Source: Spiroplasma kunkelii CR2-3x
GTDB lineage: Bacteria > Bacillota_I > Bacilli_A > Mycoplasmatales > Mycoplasmataceae
Assembly: GCF_001274875.1 (NCBI RefSeq)
Contig: NZ_CP010899.1
Coordinates: 62,001-126,000 of the forward strand
Length of the DNA stretch: 64,000 nucleotides
Direction of reading: 5' to 3'
Below are positions 17,661 to 27,136 of the stretch, piece after piece; within the stretch, counting starts at the first letter, position 1, and the number at the start of each line of letters is the position of its first letter. The translations under genes and the position numbers were made by a program. The notes beneath the pieces are model-generated. The model saw only the letters and a program-made list of their open reading frames with translations, had not been told where the DNA came from and searched no databases.

Positions 17661-17798
17661 TTTTTTATCCTCCTTTCTTTCAATTTCTTTTTTCTTTCCT
17701 TGAATTTGTTTATTTTTTTGATAAATTGATAAACCAATTCAAGCAAAAATTCCTAATATAATAACAACACTAAATATTGTCGTTAATCAAGTTGGCAT
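17661..17798 (-). CDS. small plectrovirus membrane protein (copy C)
   Basis: Best preserved of the copies: [20 protein letters not shown], one membrane span, then a basic tail (QKNKQIQGKKKEIERKED). There is no stop before the following coat-like ATG; the frame runs straight into it, so a fused product is possible, although the coat-like gene keeps its own RBS (AAGGAGG). Confidence 0.5.
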
Positions 17799-17939
17799 AT
17801 TATATCTCTTCTCTAAAAACTAAAAAATTTGTTGGGACACATGTTTCTTTTAACATTACTTAAGGAAGTAGAAAAGTATAACAGATTTAGTATTTTTAAA
17901 ATATTTTATTTCTTCTTTTTGGTAGTAGTTGAGAAGGAA

Positions 17940-19074
17940 TTTATTTATTAAAACATTTTAAAAATAAAAAAAATAGTTAAAGTTAAATCGCTAGTAAATT
18001 ATTTTATTTTTTATTAGTTGTTATTAACATTGGTTTAATTCTAAATTTATTGCAATTGTTTTTATTATTTTTAACATCAGATTTTACTTTTAGTAATAAT
18101 TATTTGTTAGAATGAAGATTATTGTCACAAAAGATTTTTTATGCTATTACAACAGCTATTAGTATTTTTATTTTATTCTTTATAATAATAACTTATTTAT
18201 ATCAATGAAAAATAATTATTTATTTTAATCGCCAAACATTAAAAAGTATTTTTAGTGAATATGACTTGAATGATAACCAAGTTAAAGTGTCTATTTTTAA
18301 CAATATTAGTTTGTTTCAGTTTCTAGATAAATATTTAATTTGTAAAACAAATAGTAAATTTTATAATAAAATTACAACTTTTTTAATTGTAAAATTCAAG
18401 AAAATAATTATAATTTACAAATTTTACAAATAATAATATTACGATTGAAATATTATTAATCAAAAAAAATTAGTTTTTTTTAAACAAAAAAATAGATTTT
18501 TAAAAGTTCTGAAGGTGGTTAGTTTTTGAAAAGAATCTTAAGATTACTTTAATTGTTGTTAAAACCTTTCAAATTCTTTTGACTTTTTATATTTTTTTAT
18601 CTGGTATTTTTCAATGAAACATCAAAAAATTGATTGTTTATAATTATAATGAAACAAATTATTTATTAAACCAGAATAACATTATTTATATTTTGAGTAT
18701 ACTTACTATTGTTTGCTTTATAATTGAGTTTTTGTTGTAAAGTATTATTTGCTTAATAAATTAGATTAATAAAAATGATAGTGCAATTACAGTTAATTTT
18801 TTAAAACTTATAATGTTAATTATTAGTCTTGGGTTATTTAGTTATTTTTTTTAGTAGTTTAAATTATTATGTTCAATATTTAAATTTAAATAATAATAAT
18901 TTAATTACAAATCCTAGGTTAATTGTTGAGCGATTATTATTTTGATTACAAAAAGATTATATTCTAGGTATGGGACTTTTCTTATTATTTACCTTATTTT
19001 TTAGTAGTTTTAGTTTAATCATGGATTACTATACTTTAATTCGAATTACTTTAGGTACAAAAATTGGAAAATAA
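17940..19074 (+). pseudogene. degenerate multi-span membrane protein
   Basis: Broken frames that together encode several hydrophobic stretches: LFYFLLVVINIGLILNLLQL and IFILFFIIITYLYQW in the first part, KTFQILLTFYIFLSGIFQW and SILTIVCFIIEFLL in the middle, and LFLLFTLFFSSFSLIMDYYT at the end (stop 19072-19074). The repeated layout (span, polar loop with asparagines, span, charged tail) suggests either tandem paralogues or one long protein. Many stops and shifts are present. No family recognised. Confidence 0.5.
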
Positions 19075-19134
19075 ATTAGCCATTAATATCATTTTAAGCA
19101 ATTATTTCAAAAAAAATGTACTAAATAATTATTA

Positions 19135-19163
19135 TTTACTATTTAATAATTTAATAGTATAAT
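19135..19163 (+). promoter_or_regulatory. promoter of ssrA
   Basis: TTTACT (19135-19140), 17-base spacer and a perfect TATAAT (19158-19163), nine bases before the tmRNA 5' end. Confidence 0.75.
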
Positions 19164-19171
19164 TACTATAT

Positions 19172-19595
19172 GGGGATGTTCCGGTTTCGACAGGAATGAT
19201 CTACTAATATTGGCAGTAGTTTAGTAGACTATAATGCTACTAGGTTTGAAGAAACGCAAGCAAAAAACAAAAAGAAGACAAAATTGAAATGCCAGCTTTT
19301 ATGATGAACAATCAATTAGCAGTATCAATGTTAGCAGCTTAATTCCTCGCTGTTAGAGGATCGCTAGCCGTAATAGTAGTTAATTGTAGATTATTAACTA
19401 TTATCGTATCTCAAGTCTTAATCTAATAGAAATTCTAATTGATAATGTTAGAATTTTGAAAGTCTTATTATCTAATTATTTAATTAGTTGTCTAATCCTA
19501 TTATTAAATAATGAAAAAAAGATGATTAGACTAAACTGTAGAAGATATTAGAATGTTATTTGTGGACGCGGGTTCAATTCCCGCCATCTCCACCA
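19172..19595 (+). ncRNA. ssrA: transfer-messenger RNA
   Basis: tmRNA frees ribosomes stalled on broken mRNA and tags the products for proteolysis. The 5' end GGGGATGTTCCGGTTTCGACAG and the 3' end with T-arm GGTTCAATTCC and CATCTCCACCA pair as the tRNA-like domain. The 3' CCA is encoded. The tag frame can be read from GCAAGC near 19257: A-S-K-K-Q-K-E-D, then KIEMPAFMMNNQLAVSMLAA and TAA (19339-19341). The tag is 28 residues, much longer than the ten of E. coli, ending in the hydrophobic LAA signal recognised by Lon-type proteases in mollicutes. Confidence 0.95.
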
Positions 19596-19681
19596 TTTTT
19601 TATTTTTATTAAAAATAAGGTAGAAATTAAAAGAAACTTGTTTTGTCAAAGTACAAGGTTTGTTAAAAGAGGTGGAAGTAA

Positions 19682-21721
19682 ATGAGTAATATTTTAAATA
19701 TTATTTTTGTATATTTATTATTTATAATTATTTTTTTTATCATTTATATTTTTACATGAGGTTTAGTGCGTAATTCTTTTGCTCGTTTTTCAATTTATTA
19801 TCAAGTTGTTATTGGTGGTGTTTTTGCAATTTTGGTTATTATTGCCCAAGGATTAATCCCATTTTTTGTGCCACCAAAAACTGGCGAAACCAATACAATG
19901 ATTGCTATTAATATTTTTTTGCCAATAATAGTTTGTTGAATGATAGGTGTTTTTATTTCTTGCTTTGCCACAATTTTATATACGATTATTATTTTTACTT
20001 TTCTTTTTGCAATTTTACCATTTTTAAATAATAATTATTTTTTACCTTTAACAGGTACTCCTAATATTATTATGATTTCAGTACTTTATGTTTTAACCCT
20101 TCTAATTGTTTTTGTGAGTTGGTATTTTAAATGAACAAAATGAACTAGATGGTCTTTATTGACATTAACAGGATTCATTACGGCTTCAATTATTGTTTTA
20201 GCACAATCAAAAAGAATGGCTATGTCAGAAAACTTTGTAAGTGAATTATATGTTTTAGTGTGAATTACAATGACTTATTTTGCTTATAGTATTTGTGGTA
20301 TTATTGAATTAATTTATGTTCATGCAATAAAATTACAAAATATTATTGAATATGACCGCAATAGTTATGTTCGTGAGGCTTTAGCACATGATGCTATTTA
20401 TAATTTAATTCATAAGAATAAGATTCGTCGTGGAATTTATTTTACTTTTATGATTAATAATATTGAAAAACTAGATAAATTTCTAAATAGTAATGTTAAA
20501 AATAAAATTATTGATCTTATTTCTCATCAAGTTTTTACACTATGAAAAGAACAAAATGTTTTATTTTTTAAAGCAAGTTTAAATCATTTTGGAATTTTTC
20601 TTCCTCTTGATCAAATTGAAAAACCTGATATTAGTAGTATCTTATTACAAAATAAAAGTAAGTTACGATCAGAAACTGATTTGTTAAAACAATTTGAAAT
20701 TTTATTGCGACAAGTTAATACTACTTTTATTTTAAAAAATTATAAAATAATTGTTAAATTACAAGGATATGCTTCATTATATGGATTACAATCAAATAAT
20801 TTAAATAAGTTAAAAGAATATAATATTGCAACAGCAGATAATCGGTTAAATCTTGAATATTCAAATCAAATTATTTTTATTGATCCAGAAAATATTAAAG
20901 AATTGTCAAACCAAAAACGTAGTATTTTAGTTTTAAATGAACATATTCAGTTAGAAAAAATTGTTAGTTTATATTCTCCAATTATAAATGTAAATGATGG
21001 CCTTACATTAGCATATCATTATAGTAGTAATTTAGTTGATGGGGTTGATAGTGATTTAATATTTGGAAAAGATAGTAATACTTTTGGGGGAATTGTAAAT
21101 GAAACAATGCTAGCTCGTTTTAATGCGGCATTAAATATTAAAAATTTTCATAAATTAGATAATTATTTAGAACAAAAATTATTCATTACTTATCCAGCTA
21201 GTTTTATTAGTAGTGATCAGTTTAATTTAAAAAAATTTGCAACAAAATTAATTGAATTAAAAGTAAAACCTGGTAATTTAATTTTAACTTTTGATTTAAT
21301 GGAAACTGGATTTGATTCTGAAAAGTTTAAAAAAAATTTAAATACAATTAAAAATATTGGTATTGAAGTTGCTGTTAAAAATTTTGGAGCAATTGATACG
21401 GAATTAAATAGTTTGTACTATTATGAACCTAATTATGCTTTTTTTTCTCCAACAATTATTCGTGAAATGTTTATTCATTTACATTATCAAAATTTAATTA
21501 AAGAATATATTATTTTAGCAGAAAAACTTGATATTATTTTAATTGCACCACAAGTTAATAGTTATTTAGGATATAGTAAATTAAAAGAATTAAAAATTAA
21601 TTATATGTTTGGTTCATTATTCGGAACTTATGATGAACCACAAAATGAAATTGGTAATGAGATAAAAATAGCTTTATTAAAAAACAGTCGGAAAGGATTT
21701 AAAGATGAGACTAAGAAATAA
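19682..21721 (+). CDS. membrane protein with degenerate GGDEF and EAL domains
   Basis: 679 aa with TGA as Trp at several places. Residues 1-230 form about seven membrane spans. About 236-330 follows the GGDEF fold: HDAIYNLIHKNKIRRG stands where DxLTGLxNRR would be, and the signature loop reads LNHFGIFLP instead of GG(D/E)EFxxLLP. About 425-660 follows the EAL fold: YSPIINVNDGLTLAYHYSS (431 on) lacks the EAL triad; later signature stretches read LMETG (539), KNFGAID (566, for DDFGxG) and IAPQVNS (621, for xAEGVE), ending MFGSLFG. Almost all metal and substrate residues are replaced, so both enzymes should be inactive. A receptor or scaffold role is the likely remaining function. It overlaps trmB by 17 bases. 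Confidence 0.75.
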
Positions 21722-22346
21722 ACCTTGAGCAACAGAATATATTATGGAGAATCTTACCTTTGCAATTCAAAATCCAGAATATTATAAGGGACAATGGGGA
21801 AAAATGATTTTTAAAAATAATAATCCCTTAAATATTGAAATTGGTTCTGGGAAAGGGGATTTTATTATAGCATTAGCAAAAAAATATCCAAATCAAAATT
21901 TTTTAGCAATCGATCGTTATCCATCAGTTTTAGTTTTAGCTTTAAAAAAAATAATTGCTGAAAATTTATCTAATTTAAAAATAATTGTTTTTGATGCTAT
22001 TTTTTTACTAAAAATTTTTGCACATAAAGAAATTAATAAAATATATTTAAATTTCTCTGATCCTTGACCAAAAGTGCGACATGAAAAACGTCGGCTAACA
22101 AATAAAATATATTTAGATTTTTATCAAATTATTTTACAAGATAATGGTGAAATTCATTTTAAAACAGATAATAATCAATTATTTACTTATTCATTAGAAT
22201 CATTTAAAGAAAATAATTGAAAAATTGTTGATTATACAACAAATTTATATCAGAGTCAGTATGCGGAAAATAATGTTTCAACTGAATATGAACGACGCTT
22301 TGTTAAACTTGGAAAAAATATTAATTATTTATATGCCAGGAAATAA
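21705..22346 (+). CDS. trmB: tRNA (guanine-N7-)-methyltransferase
   Basis: 213 aa, makes m7G46 in the tRNA variable loop using SAM. The SAM-binding motif [17 protein letters not shown] (about residues 40-56), the FLAIDRY acidic loop, and the family signature NFSDPWPKxRHxKRRLT are visible; the Trp in DPWPK is a TGA at 22065. The gene starts inside the last codons of the GGDEF/EAL-like gene, so the two are translationally linked. Confidence 0.93.
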
Positions 22347-22349
22347 TTA

Positions 22350-22922
22350 TATTAATTTTATTATTACTGGTTCATAAAAAGAAAGTATGTATTTTTTCAC
22401 TAGGTAACGAAAATTGATAGCTAATAGGTTCTGTAAAATTTTTATTAATTATTAAATTTTGATAATAATATGTTAAATATTTATCAACTAGTTTAATTTT
22501 ATTAATTGTGAATTTAATAATAATATCTTTTGTTTCAAAATAAGGAATTAATTCCGCTTTTTTAGGTTTGTTTTAACACTATTAGCATAAGCGCGAATTA
22601 ATCCGCCAGACCATAATTTAATTCCCACAAAATAACGAATAACTAAACACACAACATTAGTTAAATTGTGATGAAGTAAAATTTCTAAAATTAGTTTGCC
22701 AGCAGTATTAGTTGGTTAGCCATCATCACTTTTTCGAATAATATTTTGATTTTTCCCAATAATGTAGACGTAACAGTTATGAGCAGCGTTTGGCTGTTGA
22801 TTTGTTTTAATAAATTGAAGTGCATCATGTTTGGAAGTAACTTTTTGCAATAAACAAAGGAAGCGTAATTTTTTAATATTTATTTCATTAATAATTAATT
22901 TAGTTTCTTTTAGTTCTTGCAA
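22350..22922 (-). pseudogene. YigZ/IMPACT family protein, broken
   Basis: From a TTG start with the RBS GGAAGG, the frame reads the IMPACT core: FLCLLQKVTSKHDALQFI, AAHNCYVYIIGKNQN, RKSDDG. There follows a TAA where family members have E-P-S/T, then in frame TNTAGKLILEILLHHNLTNV and a stretch ending KLWSGGLIRAY. Another frameshift follows near 22575, before the C-terminal third. The family (UPF0029) has an uncertain role in translation or stress. The gene is convergent with trmB. Confidence 0.75.
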
Positions 22923-23053
22923 GTTTTTTACCTTCCTTTTTATCTTTATTTTATCTTAATTATATTATCTTTTTTTCTTTTTTTGTTATAATTATTTTAC
23001 AAAAACCAAAATTAATAATTTACTATAATTAAGATGCAATAGGAGAAAAGGAA

Positions 23054-23716
23054 ATGTGAATAAAATACGCAGTTGGTTGAGGAGAGTTCTTTGATAATGA
23101 GATTAAAAAACCGTATTTTAAACAATTGTTAAATAACATTGATAGTGAATACCAAAATAAACTTTGTTACCCTGCAAAAACAGATATTTTTCGTTTGTTT
23201 ACATTAATTGAGCCTAATGATATTAAAGTTGTTATTATTGGACAAGATCCATATCATGGTCCAGGCCAAGCAAATGGTTTAGCTTTTAGTATTAATGATG
23301 GTATTAAAACTCCGCCAAGTTTAGTCAATATTTTTCATGAATTAAAAAAAGACTTAGGTGTTGATCATTATGCTAGCGGTAATTTAGACCATTGAGCTAA
23401 AAAAGGTGTTTTTCTATATAATACAATTGGAAGTGTTGCTGCCCAAACGCCCTTAAGTCATAAGGATATTGGTTGAACTAATTTTAGTCAAAATTTAATT
23501 ATTTATTTAAATGAGATTCGTAATGATATTGTATATGTTTTATGAGGCAATTATGCAAAACAGTATGGTGAATATATTTTGAATAAAATTAATCTTATTA
23601 AGGGAGCGCACCCATCACCCTTTAGTTACAATTTATTTAAGGATCAACAATTTTTTGTAAAAATTAACGATTTACTTTTAAAAAATAAAAAAAACATAAT
23701 TGATTGAAAAATGTAA
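23054..23716 (+). CDS. ung: uracil-DNA glycosylase
   Basis: 220 aa family 1 UDG, which removes uracil from DNA. The catalytic water-activating motif GQDPYHGPGQANGLAFS (about residues 58-74) and the C-terminal HPSPFS loop are intact. The start MWIKYAVGWGEFF has the RBS AGGAGAAAAGG. It relies on TGA-Trp (23393, 23477, 23543, 23705). It has its own promoter region behind the divergent yigZ remnant. With mutM and polA in the same window, a basic base-excision repair set is present. Confidence 0.95.
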
Positions 23717-23740
23717 TGTATAATTGATATATGTAAAATA

Positions 23741-23769
23741 TTGACAGGATAAGAGAATTTATTTTATTA
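23741..23769 (+). promoter_or_regulatory. possible promoter of the ECF S-component gene
   Basis: TTGACA (23741-23746), 17-base spacer, TTATTA (23764-23769). The -35 box is perfect, the -10 weak. Confidence 0.4.
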
Positions 23770-23789
23770 ATATAGATTGTGGGGATATT

Positions 23790-24746
23790 ATGGGTCTACT
23801 AACATCATTTAGTGATATATCAAAAATCTTATATAGTAATAAAATGGCATATATTGCTAGTGGTGTTATTGGTGCTCTTTTTATTATTTATTGTATTTAT
23901 AGTGGTTTATATTATTTAATTAATCCTAAACGTTATCATGGTATTCGTTTTACAACGAAAAATATTGCGTATATTACAATGTTATCAGCAGTTTCAGCAA
24001 CAGTTACTATTATTATTTCAATAACATTACCAATTACGGTTTTTCCTCCTGTGCGGATTGCTTTTGAAGGTTTAATGGTTAAAATTAGTGGATTTATTTT
24101 TGGACCAATCGTTGGACTTTTATCGGGGGTTGTTACTGATTTAATTGTTATGTTATTTGTTCCTTCTTATCTCCATGTTGCTTATATTATTGTAATTGCT
24201 TCATATGGATTTTTATCAGGTTGTGTATCTTCAATTAATCGTGCCGTTGGTAAGCATAAATGAGTTTTATTTATGTTAACAAATATTTTTATTTTGATTT
24301 TTGGAACTTTTGCTGAAGTAATGACATGATATTCACCATTTGAAACCGTTACATTATTTGTTGGATTGGAAGTTAGCAAAATTGTTTTAAGTTATATTAT
24401 TGGTTTTGGTACAGGGGGAACTATTATCATTATATGAATTATTATGTTTGTTTATCGTCATTTTGATAAAACAAAAAAACGTTATTGAAATTTAGTTGCT
24501 ATTATTATGCTTGCTGTTGTTAATGAATATTGAGTCACCACCTTGATATCCGCCTGAGGGGATATCGCCTTTTTAACAGTGTCACAGAATAAAAATGTTG
24601 GAACAGATGGTTATGGGGTAACTATGATTACGCGATTAGCAATGGCACCAATCAAAGTATTATTTAATTCGGCAATTATTTATATTACATATCGGGCTGT
24701 TTCCCCATTAATTCATAAAGATACTAATGCAAATTTACAATATTAA
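23790..24746 (+). CDS. ECF transporter S component, probably folate family
   Basis: 318 aa integral membrane protein with about eight hydrophobic spans. The segment VRIAFEGLMVKISGFIFGPIVGLLSGVVTDLIVM matches the core of vitamin-binding S components (the FGPxxGxxxGxxxDL pattern). S components capture a vitamin and work with a shared EcfA-A'-T energising module, which is not in this window. The next gene is glyA, a folate-using enzyme, which favours folate as substrate; this is inference from context and resemblance. The start ATG at 23790 follows a weak GTGGGG RBS. Confidence 0.65.
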
Positions 24747-24831
24747 AATTTTTAAAAATAATTTTTATTGAAGTTATTTTTATTTATCTCTATATAATGA
24801 TATTAGAAGTTATAAAATGGAGATGAAAATA

Positions 24832-26073
24832 ATGGAAGTGAATTCACAAATTAAAAAATTGATTGATTTGGAATTAAAACGTCAACAAAATCATGTTGAA
24901 TTGATTGCATCAGAAAATTATGTTAGTGAGGCAATTTTAGCTATTACAGGCTCAATTTTAACTAATAAGTATGCTGAAGGATATCCATTTCACCGATATT
25001 ATGGATGATGTGAATATGTTGATCAAGTTGAACAATTAGCAATTGATAAGGCTAAGAAGTTATTTCAAGCTGAACATGCTAATGTTCAACCACATTCAGG
25101 TAGTCAAGCAAATGCTGCTGCTTATTATGCTTTGCTACAACCACGTGATACTATTTTAGCAATGGATTTAGCAGCAGGTGGTCACTTAACCCATGGTCAT
25201 AATGTTAATTTTTCTGGTCGATTATATGATTTTCGTAGTTATCAAGTTGATCCTACAACCGAAATGTTAGATTATAATGAAATTGAAAAAATTGCAATTG
25301 AAGTAAAACCAAAATTAATTGTTGCTGGAGCCAGTGCCTATTCACGTGAGATTGATTTTAAAAAGTTCCGTGCAATTGCTGATAAAGTTGGAGCCTTATT
25401 AATAGTAGATATGGCTCATATTGCAGGATTAATTGCCGCTGGTTTACATCAATCCCCAATTCCATATGCTGCTGTTGTTACTTCGACAACACATAAAACA
25501 TTGCGTGGACCTCGTGGGGGTTTAATTTTATCAAAGCAAAAATGAGCAAAAAAAATTAATAGTGCTGTTTTCCCGGGTAATCAAGGTGGACCATTAGAAC
25601 ATGTTATTGCCGCAAAGGCACAATGTTTTTTAGAGGCATTGCAACCAGATTTTAAAACATATCAAGCAGAAATTATTAATAATGCAAAAGTTCTAACAGA
25701 AACATTAAAAGCAAATAATCTGCGTTTAGTAGCTGATGGAATAGACAACCACTTATTAATGGTTGATGTTAAAAATAGTTTAGGAATTTCGGGTCAAATG
25801 GCGGAAGAAATTCTACAAAAAATTGGTATTATTTGCAACAAAAATATGATTCCATTTGATAAAGAATCATCGATGGTTACTAGTGGGATTCGGTTAGGAA
25901 CAGCAGCTATGACAACACGTGGTTTTGGGAGCAAAGAATTTAAACAAATTGGAGAAATAATTTATAATGCTTTAAAAGAACCAACTGAAAATAATATTGT
26001 TAAATATCAAGAAGAAGTAAAAAACTTATTAAGTGATTTTCCAATTTACTCAACCTGAAAATTACAAGAGTAA
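24832..26073 (+). CDS. glyA: serine hydroxymethyltransferase
   Basis: 413 aa PLP enzyme that converts serine and tetrahydrofolate to glycine and methylene-THF. The start at 24832 is preferred over the ATG at 24817 because GGAG (24819-24822) is then correctly spaced. Motifs: [29 protein letters not shown], the cofactor loop around [23 protein letters not shown] and the lysine site [14 protein letters not shown] with Lys222. TGA codes Trp at 25006, 25543 and 26056. It provides C1 units for dTMP and formyl-Met-tRNA synthesis and sits behind the putative folate transporter. Confidence 0.96.
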
Positions 26074-26101
26074 TTAAATTTAGAAATAACAAGTTAAAAT
26101 A

Positions 26102-26130
26102 TTGATTATCCTATTATTTTTAGTTATAAT
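26102..26130 (+). promoter_or_regulatory. promoter of rplM-rpsI
   Basis: TTGATT (26102-26107), exactly 17 bases, then a perfect TATAAT (26125-26130). Confidence 0.75.
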
Positions 26131-26136
26131 GTTATT

Positions 26137-26184
26137 GCTTTATACATTAAACCCTGGTACGGAATGATGTTAGGAGGCAGTGAC
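26137..26184 (+). promoter_or_regulatory. short leader before rplM, possible L13 autoregulatory element
   Basis: The 48-base leader can form a hairpin with arms ACATTA/TGATGT and CC/GG around CTGGTAC, directly before the RBS TAGGAGG. Position and size fit a ribosomal-protein leader that L13 could bind. The consensus match is not certain. Confidence 0.35.
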
Positions 26185-26625
26185 ATGAGACAAACAACTA
26201 TCTTAAATTCAACTAAAGTTGAAAAAAAATGATATGTAATTGATGCTCAAGGTCTAGTTTTAGGACGTTTAGCAAGTAAAGTTGCAATGATATTAAGAGG
26301 AAAAAATAAACCATCTTATACTCCACATGTTGATTGTGGTGATAATGTTATTATTCTTAATGCTGATAAAATTAATTTATCAGGAAATAAATTAAAGGGT
26401 AAAATGTATTATAATCATTCACAACATCCTGGGGGATTAAGACGAACAACAGCAAAGGATATGTTAGTAAAAAAACCAATTTATCCTGTTGAACACGCAA
26501 TTAAAGGAATGTTACCAAAAAATAAATTAGGAAGTAAATTATTCCGTAATTTATTTGTTTATGCTAGTAATAAACATCCACATGAAGCACAACAACCAAT
26601 TAAATTAGAATTAACTAATAAATAA
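26185..26625 (+). CDS. rplM: 50S ribosomal protein L13
   Basis: 146 aa, an early-assembly 23S rRNA-binding protein. Motifs: [46 protein letters not shown] and the [12 protein letters not shown] region. The Trp in KKWYV is TGA. RBS AGGAGG. It is followed 11 bases later by rpsI, the usual pair. Confidence 0.96.
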
Positions 26626-26636
26626 AAGGAGAAAAT

Positions 26637-27038
26637 ATGGCAAAAAAACAAGAAGTTATATATCGTGGCACAGGAAGAAGAAAATCTTCTATTGCCCAAG
26701 TTGTATTGACTCCTGGTAAAGGGAATGTTGTTGTGAATGGGAAACCAGCATTAGAGTTTTTCCCATATGCAACATTAGTTCAAGATTTGGAACAACCTTT
26801 AGAGATTACTGGTTCAAAATCAGAATTTGATATTCGTGTTAAAGTATCTGGTGGTGGTTTTACCGGACAAGCTGGCGCAACAAGATTAGGAATTGCAAGA
26901 GCCCTAGTTGAAGCGTCACAAGATTATAAAACTTTATTGAAACATCCTGGAATGTTAACTCGTGATGCTCGTATTAAAGAACGAAAAAAATATGGGTTAC
27001 ATGGGGCTAGAAGAGCACCGCAATATTCAAAAAGATAG
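26637..27038 (+). CDS. rpsI: 30S ribosomal protein S9
   Basis: 133 aa, with the conserved start [14 protein letters not shown], the [18 protein letters not shown] core and the C-terminal tail RRAPQYSKR that reaches the P-site tRNA. RBS AAAGGAG. Last gene of the rplM operon, followed by a terminator. Confidence 0.97.
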   Translation: MAKKQEVIYRGTGRRKSSIAQVVLTPGKGNVVVNGKPALEFFPYATLVQDLEQPLEITGSKSEFDIRVKVSGGGFTGQAGATRLGIARALVEASQDYKTLLKHPGMLTRDARIKERKKYGLHGARRAPQYSKR

Positions 27039-27042
27039 ATTT

Positions 27043-27078
27043 CAAAAAAGTACATTTTGCTTTGCAATGTACTTTTTT
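27043..27078 (+). terminator. terminator of rplM-rpsI
   Basis: AAAAAAGTACATT / AATGTACTTTTTT with a loop of about nine bases. Confidence 0.9.
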
Positions 27079-27104
27079 AATTTGTTTATCTAATATAAGT
27101 TTAG

Positions 27105-27110
27105 TATAAT
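27105..27110 (+). promoter_or_regulatory. -10 element for the helicase operon
   Basis: Perfect TATAAT; a weak -35 (TTTGTT, 27081-27086) stands 18 bases upstream. Confidence 0.45.
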
Positions 27111-27136
27111 TATTATGTAGATAAGAGAGTGAACAA

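Noticed and set aside
22350-22922. Intact YigZ gene with a TTG start
   Set aside because: A TAA interrupts the conserved SDDGEP region and a later frameshift removes the C-terminal third.
24817-24831. Upstream ATG as the glyA start
   Set aside because: It would have no RBS, while the ATG at 24832 has GGAG at proper distance and fits the family length.
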